A stretch of 64,000 nt of DNA from Cupriavidus basilensis (GCF_000832305.1 NZ_CP010536.1:124001-188000); one strand, 5' to 3'; shown: positions 47,658-56,664, numbered from the stretch's first letter. Translations and numbers: made by a program. The notes: generated by a model not told the origin, from the sequence alone.

Positions 47658-48950
47658 TCAGTCGCCCGGCGGCCTGGCATCCTCCCGATTGTCTCGATTC
47701 TCCCGATTGTTGCCATCGCCGCCGCCATCACTTGCGCGCGCCGCCAGCCGCTTCGCCTTGCGGCGCGCACGCCGCAGGCTGCGGCGATCCAGCTGGAATT
47801 GCTCGAAGCGCCAGATCAGGTAGCACAGCGCCACGAACGGCCACATCCATCCCAGCCATTGCGACAGGCTGTTGAAGTGGATGAACCGGCCCAGCCGCCA
47901 GCCCTGTTCCGAAATCCAGGAGTACGGATTGGCGGGCAGCAGGTTGGACAGCATCACCAGCAGCATCAGCGTGGCGAGTGCCAGCGCGCCGCGCAGCCAG
48001 CGCGGCAGGCGCAGCAGCAAAACCAGCATCAGCGAGCCCGTCAACAGGGCAAAGCGACCGCCTTCGGACAGCCAGTTGAAGGCGTTGTCGTCCGGGAACT
48101 GCATCTCGGCCACCACCGCCTTGAGCAGCAGCGCGCTGGCCAGCAAGGCCGCCAGGATGCGCAGCATCGGCGCCTGCCTGCGCATGGCGATCGAGGCAAA
48201 CAGCCCGGTGCCCACCCAGCCGCATCCGGTGACGAGAGACTCCAGCAACTGCTGGCCTTGCACGTCGTCCGGCCGCAGCAGGCCGATTTTCTCGATCAGG
48301 TCGGGCAGCCCCGGAAATACGCCTTGCAGCCACTGCACGGGCCAGGAGTCGGGGTCGGTCAGCCACTCGCGCACGATCGCGCCCATGCCGAACAGGTGAT
48401 CCTGCGGAAAGATCTGCGCGAACGGCCACAGCAGGATCAGGATGATGGCAAAGCTGGCGTGCGGCTCGAACCACGCCATGCGCAACTGGCGCAGCGAGCC
48501 GCGATCGATCAGCGCGGCCGAGAAGGGCGCCACCGCTGCGCCGCCCAGCAGGGCGCCCAGCGCGTTGGTCATCAGGTCGATATTGGACGAGACGCGGTTG
48601 GGCAGCCAGGTCTGCAGCGCTTCCATGGTGCCTGACAGCAGTGTGCCCGCCACCAGCGCCAGCAGCACGGCGCGCACGCCGGAGATGCGCGGGTGCAGGG
48701 ACAGCACCACCAGCGCGCCAAGCGGGCAGTAGCCCAGCACGTTGGTGATGAGATCGAACCCGGTCAGGTAGCGGGGCTTGGGCGCGGTGAGGAAAGCCAG
48801 CGCGGAGATGCCGTTGTCGGTCCAGCCCGTGAACGGGTACAGGCTGCCATAGACCACCAGCAGGGCGAAGCACAACAGCCCCACCCGCGCCAGCGGCGAG
48901 TGGCGCGGTGGCGGTGGCGGGGGAGCGAGCGGCGCGGGAGCCGATGCCAT
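47658..48950 (-). CDS. VanZ-like family membrane protein
   Basis: This 430-residue membrane protein has a VanZ-like N-terminal half (about 20-150) with YGSLYPFTGW, NVLGYCPLGALVVL, GTMEALQTWLPNRVSSNIDLMTNALGALLG (landmarks EALQ and NRVSSNIDLMTN). It is followed by six or more further hydrophobic segments and a basic tail. VanZ-type proteins are linked to envelope and glycopeptide resistance, but most members have no known role. It begins 11 bases after the PqiC-like lipoprotein gene and may be the last gene of the MCE operon. Confidence 0.82.
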   Translation of the reverse strand: MASAPAPLAPPPPPPRHSPLARVGLLCFALLVVYGSLYPFTGWTDNGISALAFLTAPKPRYLTGFDLITNVLGYCPLGALVVLSLHPRISGVRAVLLALVAGTLLSGTMEALQTWLPNRVSSNIDLMTNALGALLGGAAVAPFSAALIDRGSLRQLRMAWFEPHASFAIILILLWPFAQIFPQDHLFGMGAIVREWLTDPDSWPVQWLQGVFPGLPDLIEKIGLLRPDDVQGQQLLESLVTGCGWVGTGLFASIAMRRQAPMLRILAALLASALLLKAVVAEMQFPDDNAFNWLSEGGRFALLTGSLMLVLLLRLPRWLRGALALATLMLLVMLSNLLPANPYSWISEQGWRLGRFIHFNSLSQWLGWMWPFVALCYLIWRFEQFQLDRRSLRRARRKAKRLAARASDGGGDGNNRENRDNREDARPPGD

Positions 48951-48961
48951 GCGCGGCCCGC

Positions 48962-49603
48962 TTACTGCAGCGGCAGCGTTGCCACCCAGTCCAGGATCGC
49001 CGCAATGGCGGCATCGCTGCCGGTGGCAAGTGCCTTGACGCCGCCGGCGCCATCGGCTGTGGCGGCGGGCTGCGCGACCACGAAGGTCTTCTGCCCGATC
49101 AGCCCGCTGCGAAATACCGTGGCGCGCACGCGGATCACGCCGCGGCTGGCGCTGGCGCTGTCGAACACCTGCTCGAACTCCAGCACGTCGATCTTGAGCG
49201 CCGGCGCGGCAGTGTCGCCGAACCAGGTCAGTGCGCCGCGCGAGGCCACGGCTTCGCGCAGGCGGTCGTCGAACAGGCGCACCGGCGACATCACCCAGCG
49301 CTGCGTGGCATAGGGCTGCAGGCGCTCCGCCTGGGCGTAGTGCAGCCGGTAATACAGCGAGTTGCCGTCCAGCCAGGTAGGGCCATCGGTCTGTGCCACG
49401 CGCATCTTGGGCAGGTGCGCGGCGTCAGGTGCGGCTCCTGTCGGCGGGCCCAGATCGTAGGTGATGGTGGGCGTGGACGGCGTCAGGGCACAACCGCCCA
49501 GCAGCAGGCAGGCCAGCGCAACGCCGGCAGCCAGCCGGCGCGGCAAGGCGAAGGTGCCGGGCGTGTCGCGTCCGTCCGGCCGGGTTTGGGCATTGCGCAT
49601 CAT
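48962..49603 (-). CDS. ABC-type transport auxiliary lipoprotein (PqiC/DUF330 type)
   Basis: This 213-residue lipoprotein has signal and lipobox LACLLLGGC, then the family start TYDLGPPTG and the later WLDGNSLYYRLHYAQAERLQPYATQRW (landmarks NSLYYRL and PYATQRW). It resembles the auxiliary lipoproteins that accompany MCE transporters such as PqiC. It probably sits in the outer membrane and helps the MCE protein bridge the envelope. The ATG at 49603 has AAGG six bases upstream. It follows the MlaD-like gene after 108 bases. Confidence 0.86.
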   Translation of the reverse strand: MMRNAQTRPDGRDTPGTFALPRRLAAGVALACLLLGGCALTPSTPTITYDLGPPTGAAPDAAHLPKMRVAQTDGPTWLDGNSLYYRLHYAQAERLQPYATQRWVMSPVRLFDDRLREAVASRGALTWFGDTAAPALKIDVLEFEQVFDSASASRGVIRVRATVFRSGLIGQKTFVVAQPAATADGAGGVKALATGSDAAIAAILDWVATLPLQ

Positions 49604-49711
49604 GATGTGCCTTGGTTTGCTCGAAGGATTCGCAGCGCCAGCCTGGCGGGCCAGGCGTGGCGGGCGTGCGGCGAGTGCGTAGGTGCGCGGCATGAGGGCT
49701 TGCGGTCCGCG

Positions 49712-50653
49712 TCAGGGGGCCTGGAAGCCAGGCTCGCCCGGGCCCGGCACGGCGGCGGGGCCGCCAAACAGCACGCTGCGCGGGCTGTCGTTGAACTGGC
49801 TGGCGGCACGGTCGATGCTGCGCATGGTCTGGCGCGCGTCGCGCGCGAGCCCGTTGATCTGCGGCAGCGTGTCTTGCGAGACGCCGCCAGCGGCCGACTG
49901 CACGGAATCGGCGGCGCCCTGCAGGTCGCGCCCGACGCGGTCGACGGTGCGCATCACGGGCCCGTTGGGGCTGGCCAGCTCCTGGGTGAGGTGCCGCGTG
50001 GAGGCCAGCGTGGCGTTGAGGTTCTCGGTCACCTGTGGCAGCTGGCGCACGGCTGGCGAGATCGAGCTGGCCAGTTGCGAGTAGTCGTCGGCGGTCTTGT
50101 GCACCGAGCGGATCGCCTCCATCAGGTCTCGCCGGTTGTCGGCCTGGAACATGTCATTCAGCGAGCCCATGATCGTTTCCAGTTGCGTGAGCAAGCTGTC
50201 GCCGCGCTTTTCCAGCTCTTCGAAGAAGCCGGCCCGCATGATGATGCGCGCCACCGACCTGGAGGAGGTGGCCAGGTGCGGCGACGGCGCGCCGCCTTCC
50301 TGCGCGGTGGTGTCGTCGAGCTGCACGTAGCCGATTCCGGTCACGCCCTGGAAACCGAGCGTGGCATAGGTGGTGTGGGTGATCGGGGTGTCCTGGTTGA
50401 CGCTGATGCGCACGATGATCTGGCCCGGCACGGTCGGATCGAAGCGGATCGACACCACCTTGCCCACGTCCAGCCCGCGGTACTTGACGTCGGCCTGCGG
50501 CCCCAGCCCATTGACGGTGGAGCGGGTGATCAGGTCATACGGCACGCGCACCGCGTGGTCGCTGCTGAACCAGAAGATCGCGAACAGCACCAGGACGGCG
50601 AGTCCAATCGTGAACACGCCGGCCAGGAAGGCGTGCGACTTGTTTTCCATCAT
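49712..50653 (-). CDS. MlaD-like MCE-domain protein
   Basis: This 313-residue protein has one N-terminal membrane span (about 9-28, AGVFTIGLAVLVLFAIFWF) and one MCE domain (about 38-120, with GLGPQADVKYRGLDVGKV and GYVQLDD). A long helical region follows (about 130-290). MCE proteins form periplasmic rings that carry lipids. The Mla system proper moves phospholipids between outer and inner membrane; this operon has the same parts but lacks mlaB/mlaC genes, and the permease carries its own STAS-like domain. The start overlaps the ATPase stop by four bases. Confidence 0.92.
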   Translation of the reverse strand: MMENKSHAFLAGVFTIGLAVLVLFAIFWFSSDHAVRVPYDLITRSTVNGLGPQADVKYRGLDVGKVVSIRFDPTVPGQIIVRISVNQDTPITHTTYATLGFQGVTGIGYVQLDDTTAQEGGAPSPHLATSSRSVARIIMRAGFFEELEKRGDSLLTQLETIMGSLNDMFQADNRRDLMEAIRSVHKTADDYSQLASSISPAVRQLPQVTENLNATLASTRHLTQELASPNGPVMRTVDRVGRDLQGAADSVQSAAGGVSQDTLPQINGLARDARQTMRSIDRAASQFNDSPRSVLFGGPAAVPGPGEPGFQAP

Positions 50654-51543
50654 GCTTCTCCAGATTGCGGGCCTGCGGGTGTTGCCGCATGCTTTGCCGC
50701 GCGCGCCGCGTCCGGCAAAGCCGGGAGCGCCTGCATGGCGCGCTGCCCGCGCTCGCCCAGGAAATATTCGTGGATGAACGGGTGGTCGATATGCACCAGT
50801 TCCCGGATTGGCAGCGCGGCGAGTACCTTGTGGTCCGCCAGCACCGCGACGCGGTCCGACAGCGCCACCAGGGTGTCGAGGTCGTGCGTCACCATCACCA
50901 CGGTCAGGCCCAGCTCGCGGCGCAGTTCGCGGATCAGCGCCACATAGTCGTCCGAGGCCATCGGGTCCAGCCCGGCGGTGGGCTCGTCCAGGAACACCAG
51001 TTCCGGCTCCAGGGCCAGGGCACGCGCGAGCGCCACGCGCTTGATCATCCCACCGGACAGGTCGGACGGCATCTTGTCCGCGTCCCGCGCCGACAGCCCC
51101 ACCAGTTGCAGCTTGAGCAGCGACGCCGCGCAGATGAGATCGTCGGGCAGGGTGCGAAGTTCACGCAGCGGCAGCGCGATGTTGTCGATCACCGACAGCG
51201 CGGAGAACAGCGCGCCGCGCTGGAACTGCAGGCCCCAGCGGTTGCGCAGGGCTTGCAGCCGGGCGGCGTCGAGCTTGGTCAGGTCCTCGCCGAACACACG
51301 GATGGTGCCGGAGGTGGGCCGCTCCAGCCCCACGATCTGGCGCAGCAGCACGGTCTTGCCGCTGCCCGAGCCGCCGACGATGGACAGCACTTCGCCCCGG
51401 TACACATCGAGGTTGAGGTGGTCGTGCACAACCGCCTCGCCAAAGCGCTTGACCAGGTCGCGTACCTCGATCACGGTGGTGCGCGGGGCGTGCTGCACGG
51501 TCCCCGAGGGCGGCGTTGCGGTGGCGGTCGTGGCGGTAGTCAT
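50650..51543 (-). CDS. MlaF-like ABC transporter ATP-binding protein
   Basis: This 297-residue ABC ATPase energises the MCE lipid transporter from the cytoplasm. It has Walker A GGSGSGKT (about 52-59), signature LSGGMIKRVALARAL, Walker B LVFLDEPTAGLDP and switch His in VTHDLD. LSGGM rather than LSGGQ is normal in this family. About 22 Thr/Ala-rich residues precede the domain. Its ATG overlaps the permease stop and its stop overlaps the MCE gene start, each by four bases, so all three are tightly coupled. Confidence 0.95.
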   Translation of the reverse strand: MTTATTATATPPSGTVQHAPRTTVIEVRDLVKRFGEAVVHDHLNLDVYRGEVLSIVGGSGSGKTVLLRQIVGLERPTSGTIRVFGEDLTKLDAARLQALRNRWGLQFQRGALFSALSVIDNIALPLRELRTLPDDLICAASLLKLQLVGLSARDADKMPSDLSGGMIKRVALARALALEPELVFLDEPTAGLDPMASDDYVALIRELRRELGLTVVMVTHDLDTLVALSDRVAVLADHKVLAALPIRELVHIDHPFIHEYFLGERGQRAMQALPALPDAARAAKHAATPAGPQSGEA

Positions 51544-52685
51544 AAGCCGATGTCCTTGAACAGGATGGCGAAGATGGCATCGGCCACGATCACAACGGTG
51601 ATCGAGGTCACCACCGAGGCGGTGGTGCCTTCGCCCAGGCTGCGCGTGTTGGGCTCGATGCGCAAGCCGAAATGGCAGGCGGTGAGCGCGATCAGGATGC
51701 CGAACACCACGCCCTTGCCCAGGCCCATCCACAGGTTGGCCACCGGCACCGCATCGGGCAGCGCGCGCAGGAAGAAGGCCGCGCTGATATCCAGCTGCAA
51801 GTGCGCGGCCAGCATGCCGCCGGTAAGCGCCAGCACGTCGGTCCAGGCCACCAGCAGCGGCATGGCGATGGCCAGCGCGATCACGCGCGGCATGATCAGC
51901 CGGAAGCCGTGCGAGATGCCCATCACGCGCATCGCATCGAGCTCCTCGGTGACCCGCATCACGCCGATCTGCGCGGTGATTGCCGAGCCCGAGCGCCCGG
52001 CAATCAGGATGGCCGCCAGCACCGGGCCCAGCTCGCGGATCACCGCCATGCCGAGGATGTTGACGATAAAGATGCTCGCGCCAAAGGTGCGCAGCTGGTT
52101 GGCCGACAGGTACGACAACACGATGCCAATCAAAAAACCGACCAGTGCCGTGATGCCGAGTGCCTTGTAGCCGACGTTGTAGATATTGGCCGAGATCTCG
52201 CGCCAGGGGCCGCGCTGCGGCGCGCGCGCCAGGCGCAGCAGGTCGAAGGCCAGTTGGCCCAGCATGGTCACGCCATTGCCGAGTTGCGAGAACATCGACA
52301 GGATCGAGGCGCCGAACAGGGTCACCGGATTGAACCGGTCCACCATATGCTTCTTCCAGTTCTCGCGGCGCAGCCCGGCGATGCGGGTAAAGACGCGGCG
52401 CTGGGCTTCGTTGGCTTCGAGCTTCTCGGGCAGCTTGCCGCCCCAGGCCTGCCACATCAGCTGTGCGCCGATGTGATCGAGCCGGGCGAGGCTTGCCAGC
52501 GACCAGTGCGCGTCCGCGGCGATCGTGTGCAGCTCGTTGCGCAGCGCGCGGGCGCGGTGGCAATCGGACAGCGCAAGCGCTGTCCAGTCGCCGCGCAGTT
52601 GCACGGTTTGCGCTCCGTCCGCGCGCGTCACTTCTATGGCTGGCGTGGTAGGGCTTTCCAAAGGAGGGGGAGAAGTGATGGGCAA
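51540..52685 (-). CDS. MlaE-like permease with N-terminal STAS-like domain
   Basis: This 381-residue permease is the membrane subunit of the MCE transporter. The first 100 residues look like a STAS domain (VQLRGDWTALALSD, HWSLASLARLDHIGAQ), which in the Mla system is a separate protein, MlaB. The MlaE part follows with GFLIGIVLSYLSANQL, ELGPVLAAILIAGRSGSAI and TEELDAMRVMGI, the coupling helix motif. The start is a TTG at 52685 and is uncertain. It heads the operon and is divergent from birA. Confidence 0.93.
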   Translation of the reverse strand: MPITSPPPLESPTTPAIEVTRADGAQTVQLRGDWTALALSDCHRARALRNELHTIAADAHWSLASLARLDHIGAQLMWQAWGGKLPEKLEANEAQRRVFTRIAGLRRENWKKHMVDRFNPVTLFGASILSMFSQLGNGVTMLGQLAFDLLRLARAPQRGPWREISANIYNVGYKALGITALVGFLIGIVLSYLSANQLRTFGASIFIVNILGMAVIRELGPVLAAILIAGRSGSAITAQIGVMRVTEELDAMRVMGISHGFRLIMPRVIALAIAMPLLVAWTDVLALTGGMLAAHLQLDISAAFFLRALPDAVPVANLWMGLGKGVVFGILIALTACHFGLRIEPNTRSLGEGTTASVVTSITVVIVADAIFAILFKDIGL

Positions 52686-52802
52686 GTCCCGATTCTATGC
52701 CACCCGCAGCGTCAGCGGTCGTGCGCAGCGCCTCAGCCGTGGATTCGCACGGCTACAATGCTTAGCTGCTTGTGCCCATTGTGTTATCCATCGTCGAAAC
52801 GC

Positions 52803-53705
52803 ATGTCCGCTGACAAATCCTTGCCCACGCCAGACCCGCTTGCTGCGCCCGCCGCTGCCGCGCAAGCCTGGCGCATCGACCCCGATCGCCTGCGCGCCGC
52901 GCTCACCGGCTCCGCGCGCGGCTGGGCCCTCGGCGTGGTCGACGAGACCGGTTCCACCAACGCCGACCTGACGCTGGCCTGCCGCAACGCGCCGTGGACC
53001 GAGTTCGCCACGCTGCGCCTGGCCTATCGGCAGACCGCCGGGCGGGGCCGCCAGGGGCGTCCCTGGCAAGGCCAGGCGGGGCTGACGTTTTCGGTGGCGC
53101 TGCCCTTGCCGCTGGCGCCCTCGCAGTTGAGCGGGCTGAGCCTGGCGGTAGGGCTGGCGCTGGCCGAGGCGCTGGGCGACTGCGATGCGCGCCTTGGCGC
53201 CGCGGTTGGCCTGAAATGGCCTAACGACCTGCAGATCGACGGCCGCAAGCTGGCCGGCATCCTGATCGAGTCGGTGCCGGCGGGGCCACAGCGGGTCTGG
53301 GCCGTGGTCGGCATTGGCCTGAACCTGGTGCGCGATGCGCAGATGGAAGCCGCGCTCGGGCGCAGCCTGGCCGGCGTGACCGAATTCCTGCCGGGCTGCG
53401 ATCCCACCGTGCTGATGGCTGCGGTGCTGAACCGGCTCGCGGTGATGCGCGAGGACTTCCTGGCGCAGGGCTTCGCGCCGATGGCGCCCCGCTGGTCCGC
53501 GCGCGATGCCTATCGCGACCAGCCGGTGCGCCTGCTGCACGACGGCCGCGTGCAGGCCGAAGGCCTGGCGCGCGGCGTTGATGGCGACGGCCACTTGCTG
53601 CTGGAAACGCGCTCGGGCCTGGAGCGCATTTCCAGCGGCGAAGTGTCGCTGCGCTTGGCGGAAAAAGGGGCGGACAAAGCGGCGGACAAAGGGGCAGGCG
53701 CATGA
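52803..53705 (+). CDS. birA: Biotin--[acetyl-CoA-carboxylase] ligase BirA (monofunctional)
   Basis: This biotin protein ligase charges the carboxylase biotin carrier with biotin. The 300-residue protein has the biotin/ATP-binding loop [16 protein letters not shown] near the start and [17 protein letters not shown]. No N-terminal helix-turn-helix is present, so it is not expected to repress biotin genes. The ATG at 52803 opens MSADKSLP; the long frame before it is antisense to the MCE operon. It overlaps coaX by four bases. The last 15 residues are Lys/Ala/Asp repeats. Confidence 0.95.
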   Translation: MSADKSLPTPDPLAAPAAAAQAWRIDPDRLRAALTGSARGWALGVVDETGSTNADLTLACRNAPWTEFATLRLAYRQTAGRGRQGRPWQGQAGLTFSVALPLPLAPSQLSGLSLAVGLALAEALGDCDARLGAAVGLKWPNDLQIDGRKLAGILIESVPAGPQRVWAVVGIGLNLVRDAQMEAALGRSLAGVTEFLPGCDPTVLMAAVLNRLAVMREDFLAQGFAPMAPRWSARDAYRDQPVRLLHDGRVQAEGLARGVDGDGHLLLETRSGLERISSGEVSLRLAEKGADKAADKGAGA

Positions 53706-54544
53706 GCGGCACCAGTGCCGGTATGCCGCGTGTTCCGCAACTGCTGATCGATATCGGCAACACTCGCCTGAAATGGGCCTGGTGCGACGAGGCCTGGTCC
53801 GGCGCCGTGCTGCGCGAGACGCCATTGCCCACGCCCTGGCCGCACGGCGGCGCGGTGGCCCACGGCGAGGTGGCCACGCTGGTGGCGCAATGGGCGTCGC
53901 TGCGCGCGGCCGGCGCGCAGCCGCTGGTGTGGGTCAGCAACGTGGCCGGCCCGGCCATCGCGGCCAGCCTGCAAGCCACGCTCGACACCGTGTTCGGCCC
54001 TGGCATCGGTGTGAACTGGGTACGCTCGGGCCCGCGCTTCGGCGGCCTCGTCAACGGCTACCGCGAGCCCACGCAGCTCGGCGTCGACCGCTGGATCGGC
54101 AGCATCGGCGCGCGCTGCTACCGCCCCGAGGGCGCTTTGCTGATCGTCACCGCCGGCACCGCCACCACGCTCGACGTGGTGAGCGCGCAGGACCGTTTCG
54201 AAGGCGGCCTGATCCTGCCCGGCCTGGACCTGATGCTGGGCGCGCTGGCGCGCAACACAGCACAATTGCCGTCCCTGGACGTGAGCGATGCCGGGCTGGC
54301 CACGCCCTGGGCCGACAACACCCGCGACGCGATCGCAGCCGGCTGCCTGGCGGCCCAGGCAGGTGCCGTTGAGCGCACCTGGCGCGCGCTGTGCGAGCGC
54401 GGGCCGGTGCGCTGCCTGCTCTCCGGCGGCGCTCGCCATGTGCTGGCAAACGCGCTCTCCATGCCGTTCGAGATGCACGACAATCTCGTGTTGCTCGGCC
54501 TGCATGTGATGGCCTCGCAAAGTGCGCTCGGCACAGCGGGCTGA
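53702..54544 (+). CDS. coaX: Type III pantothenate kinase CoaX
   Basis: CoaX catalyses the first step of coenzyme A synthesis, pantothenate phosphorylation, and is the usual kinase in betaproteobacteria. The 280-residue protein has the ATP-binding DIGNTRLKW (17-25), the pantothenate-site [11 protein letters not shown] and the acidic [11 protein letters not shown]. The ATG overlaps the birA stop. birA-coaX is a common pair in this group. Confidence 0.95.
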   Translation: MSGTSAGMPRVPQLLIDIGNTRLKWAWCDEAWSGAVLRETPLPTPWPHGGAVAHGEVATLVAQWASLRAAGAQPLVWVSNVAGPAIAASLQATLDTVFGPGIGVNWVRSGPRFGGLVNGYREPTQLGVDRWIGSIGARCYRPEGALLIVTAGTATTLDVVSAQDRFEGGLILPGLDLMLGALARNTAQLPSLDVSDAGLATPWADNTRDAIAAGCLAAQAGAVERTWRALCERGPVRCLLSGGARHVLANALSMPFEMHDNLVLLGLHVMASQSALGTAG

Positions 54545-54601
54545 TCCGCATCACACCGCATCGCTGTATTCACCCGTCGCTCCATCCCTGCATCGCCCCC
54601 A

Positions 54602-55330
54602 ATGCTCCAACGAAGCCTTTTAATCCTGCTGGTCCCGGTCAATGCGCTGCTGCTGGCTGCCATACTGGGCGCGTTCGGCCCACAGCCGCTGGCCGGCTGG
54701 CTGGAAAGCGCGCGAGAGCCCGAACGCGCTGCCCAGCAGGCGCGCGCCGAACGCTTGCGCCAGATGCCGCAGGCGAGCGGCAAGCGGGCGGCCTCCGAGC
54801 CCGCCACTGCGGCAGCCGCAACCACAACCACGACAACAACCGCAGCCACCCCCCAAGCCGCCGCGCCAGCCATGGCTTGCGTCGAGATCGGAGGTTTCAA
54901 CGGGGAACTGGTGCGCAAGGTGGCCGATGAGCTGGCCGGCGCGCCGCCCGGCGCCTGGCGCGTGGAACAGTTCGAGCGGCAGGAGCAGGCGCGCTGGTGG
55001 GTCCACCTGCCGCCGCAGGCCTCGCGCGAGAACCTGCAGCGCAAGCTCGGCGAGTTGCGCCGGCGCAATATCACCGATGTATCGGTGGTCAGCGCCGGCT
55101 CGCCGGAAACCTATACGGTGTCGCTGGGCTTGTTCCAGGAGCGCGAGCATGCCGAGCATTTCCTCGACAACCTGCGCGAGCACGGCGTGCGCACCGCGGT
55201 ACTGACCGATACCCCGCATCCGCTGACGCGCCAGTGGCTGCGCGTGCGCAACGCCGACGCGGCACTGCGCACGCGGCTGGACGAGATGCGCCAGCGCTAT
55301 GGCGCGCAGGATTTGCTGACCTGCACCTGA
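54602..55330 (+). CDS. SPOR domain-containing membrane protein
   Basis: This 242-residue protein has an N-terminal membrane segment (LLILLVPVNALLLAAILGAFG), a charged Ala/Thr-rich linker (about 40-90), and a C-terminal SPOR-like domain (about 135-205, SVVSAGSPETYTVSLGLFQEREHAEHFLDNLREHGV; landmarks SLGLF and AEHFLDNL). SPOR domains bind denuded glycan at the division septum. It follows coaX by 57 bases, a known neighbourhood in Burkholderiales. The exact role is unknown. Confidence 0.85.
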   Translation: MLQRSLLILLVPVNALLLAAILGAFGPQPLAGWLESAREPERAAQQARAERLRQMPQASGKRAASEPATAAAATTTTTTTAATPQAAAPAMACVEIGGFNGELVRKVADELAGAPPGAWRVEQFERQEQARWWVHLPPQASRENLQRKLGELRRRNITDVSVVSAGSPETYTVSLGLFQEREHAEHFLDNLREHGVRTAVLTDTPHPLTRQWLRVRNADAALRTRLDEMRQRYGAQDLLTCT

Positions 55331-55358
55331 GCGGTGCATCAGCAGCTTGCTGCTTGGC

Positions 55359-55847
55359 TCAACTGCCTTGGCGTACCTTGGACAGCAGCTTGGTGGTGGA
55401 GCGGTCGTGCAGGAACGCGATGGCATGCGCCTGGCCGCCCCAGCTGCGCACCAGGCGGGTTTCTTCCAGCGTATCGATGTCGTAGTCGCCGCCCTTGACA
55501 TAGATGTCCGGGCGCACCAGCCGGATCAGCTCGACCGGCGTTTTCTCGCGGAACATCACGACCAGATCCACCGATGCCAGCGCCGCGATCAGCGCCATGC
55601 GATCCGATTCGTGGTTCAGGGGACGGTCGTCACCCTTGCCGAGCATGCGCACTGACGCGTCACTGTTGACGCCGACTACCAGGCTGGCGCCCAGGGCCTT
55701 GGCTTGCGCCAGGTAGGTGGCGTGGCCGCGGTGGAGGATGTCGAAGACGCCGTTGGTGAAGACTAGCGGGCGGGGGAGGGGGGCTAGTTTTTCCGCTAGC
55801 GCGGTTGGGTTGTCGGGTGGGACTAGCTTGGATTCGAAGGTGGACAT
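55359..55847 (-). CDS. rfaE2: D-glycero-beta-D-manno-heptose 1-phosphate adenylyltransferase (stand-alone HldE C-terminal domain)
   Basis: This nucleotidyltransferase activates heptose-1-phosphate with ATP for LPS inner-core synthesis. The 162-residue protein has FTNGVFDILHRGH with the HxGH motif (39-42), VGVNSDASVRMLGK, and a C-terminal FLHDRSTTKLLSKVR, where the ST-K motif is typical. In E. coli this domain is fused to the HldE kinase; here it is separate, as is usual in this group, and the kinase gene is not in the window. It converges with the SPOR gene after 28 bases. Confidence 0.94.
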   Translation of the reverse strand: MSTFESKLVPPDNPTALAEKLAPLPRPLVFTNGVFDILHRGHATYLAQAKALGASLVVGVNSDASVRMLGKGDDRPLNHESDRMALIAALASVDLVVMFREKTPVELIRLVRPDIYVKGGDYDIDTLEETRLVRSWGGQAHAIAFLHDRSTTKLLSKVRQGS

Positions 55848-56028
55848 GGCGGGAGGGAGAGGCGTTGTCGTTGTGTTTGGGCGGCGGAGGGTTATGCGAT
55901 TGTGTTCGGGTGGGGGGTGGACTTCAATGTCAACTGTAGCTTTGGCTGCAACTTCAGCTGCAACGGCTTAACGTCAAGGTCAAAGGCTGAAAGTCAAAGG
56001 CAGTTTCACCTCCCCTGCGGGGAGGCGA

Positions 56029-56058
56029 CCTACTTTCTTGTCTCGCCAAGAAAGTAGG
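56029..56058 (+). repeat. 12-bp hairpin, left AAGTAGG box
   Basis: CCTACTTTCTTG (56029-56040) pairs perfectly with CAAGAAAGTAGG (56047-56058) around TCTCGC. The inverted partner at the right end (about 56533-56562) is CCTACTTTTTTG with CAAAAAAGTAGG around GCAAGA. The C-G pair of one copy is a T-A pair in the other, so pairing is kept. Confidence 0.8.
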
Positions 56059-56074
56059 CAAAGAAGCGACCCGG

Positions 56075-56203
56075 ATGGGGCGAAAGCCTCCTCGTCGCCG
56101 GACGAAAAGAGCGGCCGGAGGCCAAACTCGCATCGCCTTAAGGCGATACTCAAACATGGCCTCCTCGTTTCCGCTCCTTTCGCCCGGCGACGAGGCGCCC
56201 CAT
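56075..56203 (+). repeat. Long structured hairpin, left copy
   Basis: The outer stem is ATGGGGCG (56075-56082) with CGCCCCAT (56196-56203). The main 25-bp stem is 56090-56114 with 56171-56195 and has two mismatches. The inner stem is GGAGGCC (56117-56123) with GGCCTCC (56158-56164). The loop contains the 16-bp perfect palindrome ATCGCCTTAAGGCGAT (56132-56147). A seven-base bulge (56083-56089) lies on the 5' side only. Confidence 0.85.
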
Positions 56204-56387
56204 AACGGGAGATGAAAACCCAGACGGCTCGCTTCGCATCGCGGGCAGGTGATTTTCGCCTGGGGGCGCAAATCACGGCTACACCGAATAGTGATTTGAT
56301 CCCACTGGGTCGGCTGTGTTTCCCGCCTGGGGGCGGGAAACACCCAAGCGCGATGCGAAGCGAGCCGTGTAGGTGTTCAGAGGCCGT

Positions 56388-56515
56388 ATGGGGCGCCTCG
56401 GGATTTCACCAAAAGAGCGGAGAAGAGGGACCCATGTCTGAGTATCGCCTTAAGGCGATGCGAGTTTGGGTCCCGGCCGCTCTTTTGGTGAAATCCCGAG
56501 GGGGTGTCGCCCCAT
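56388..56515 (-). repeat. Long structured hairpin, right copy (inverted)
   Basis: The outer stem is ATGGGGCG (56388-56395) with CGCCCCAT (56508-56515). The main stem is 25 bp and perfect (56396-56420 with 56477-56501). The inner stem is GGGACCC (56427-56433) with GGGTCCC (56468-56474). The same 16-bp palindrome as in the left copy lies at 56444-56459. Relative to the left copy, about ten consecutive pairs of the main stem and the inner stem have changed on both strands together. Confidence 0.85.
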
Positions 56516-56664
56516 CCGGCGCGCCTTTTTTGCCTACTTTTTTGGCAAGACAAAAAAGTAGGTCGCCTCCCCGCAGGGGTGGTGAAACTGCAGTTGAAGT
56601 TGTAGTTGAAGTTAAGCCGTTGCAGTTGCAGCCACAACCAACCACCACTCAAATTCCAACACCC

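Larger units (their letters stand above)
55950..56635. repeat. Composite inverted-repeat element with covarying hairpins
   Basis: The two halves (about 55950-56213 and about 56386-56635) are inverted copies of one another, beginning with related GCTGCAAC/GTTGCAGC segments and CCCCTGCGGGGAGGCGACCTACTTT-type boxes (56012-56036 and 56551-56577; landmark GGCGACCTAC). The middle (56224-56368) is bounded by a separate 20-bp perfect inverted repeat (56224-56243 with 56349-56368) that encloses two TGGG-loop hairpins (56249-56276 and 56316-56343). Several stems differ between the halves but stay paired. No transposase or reading frame is associated. Confidence 0.85.
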
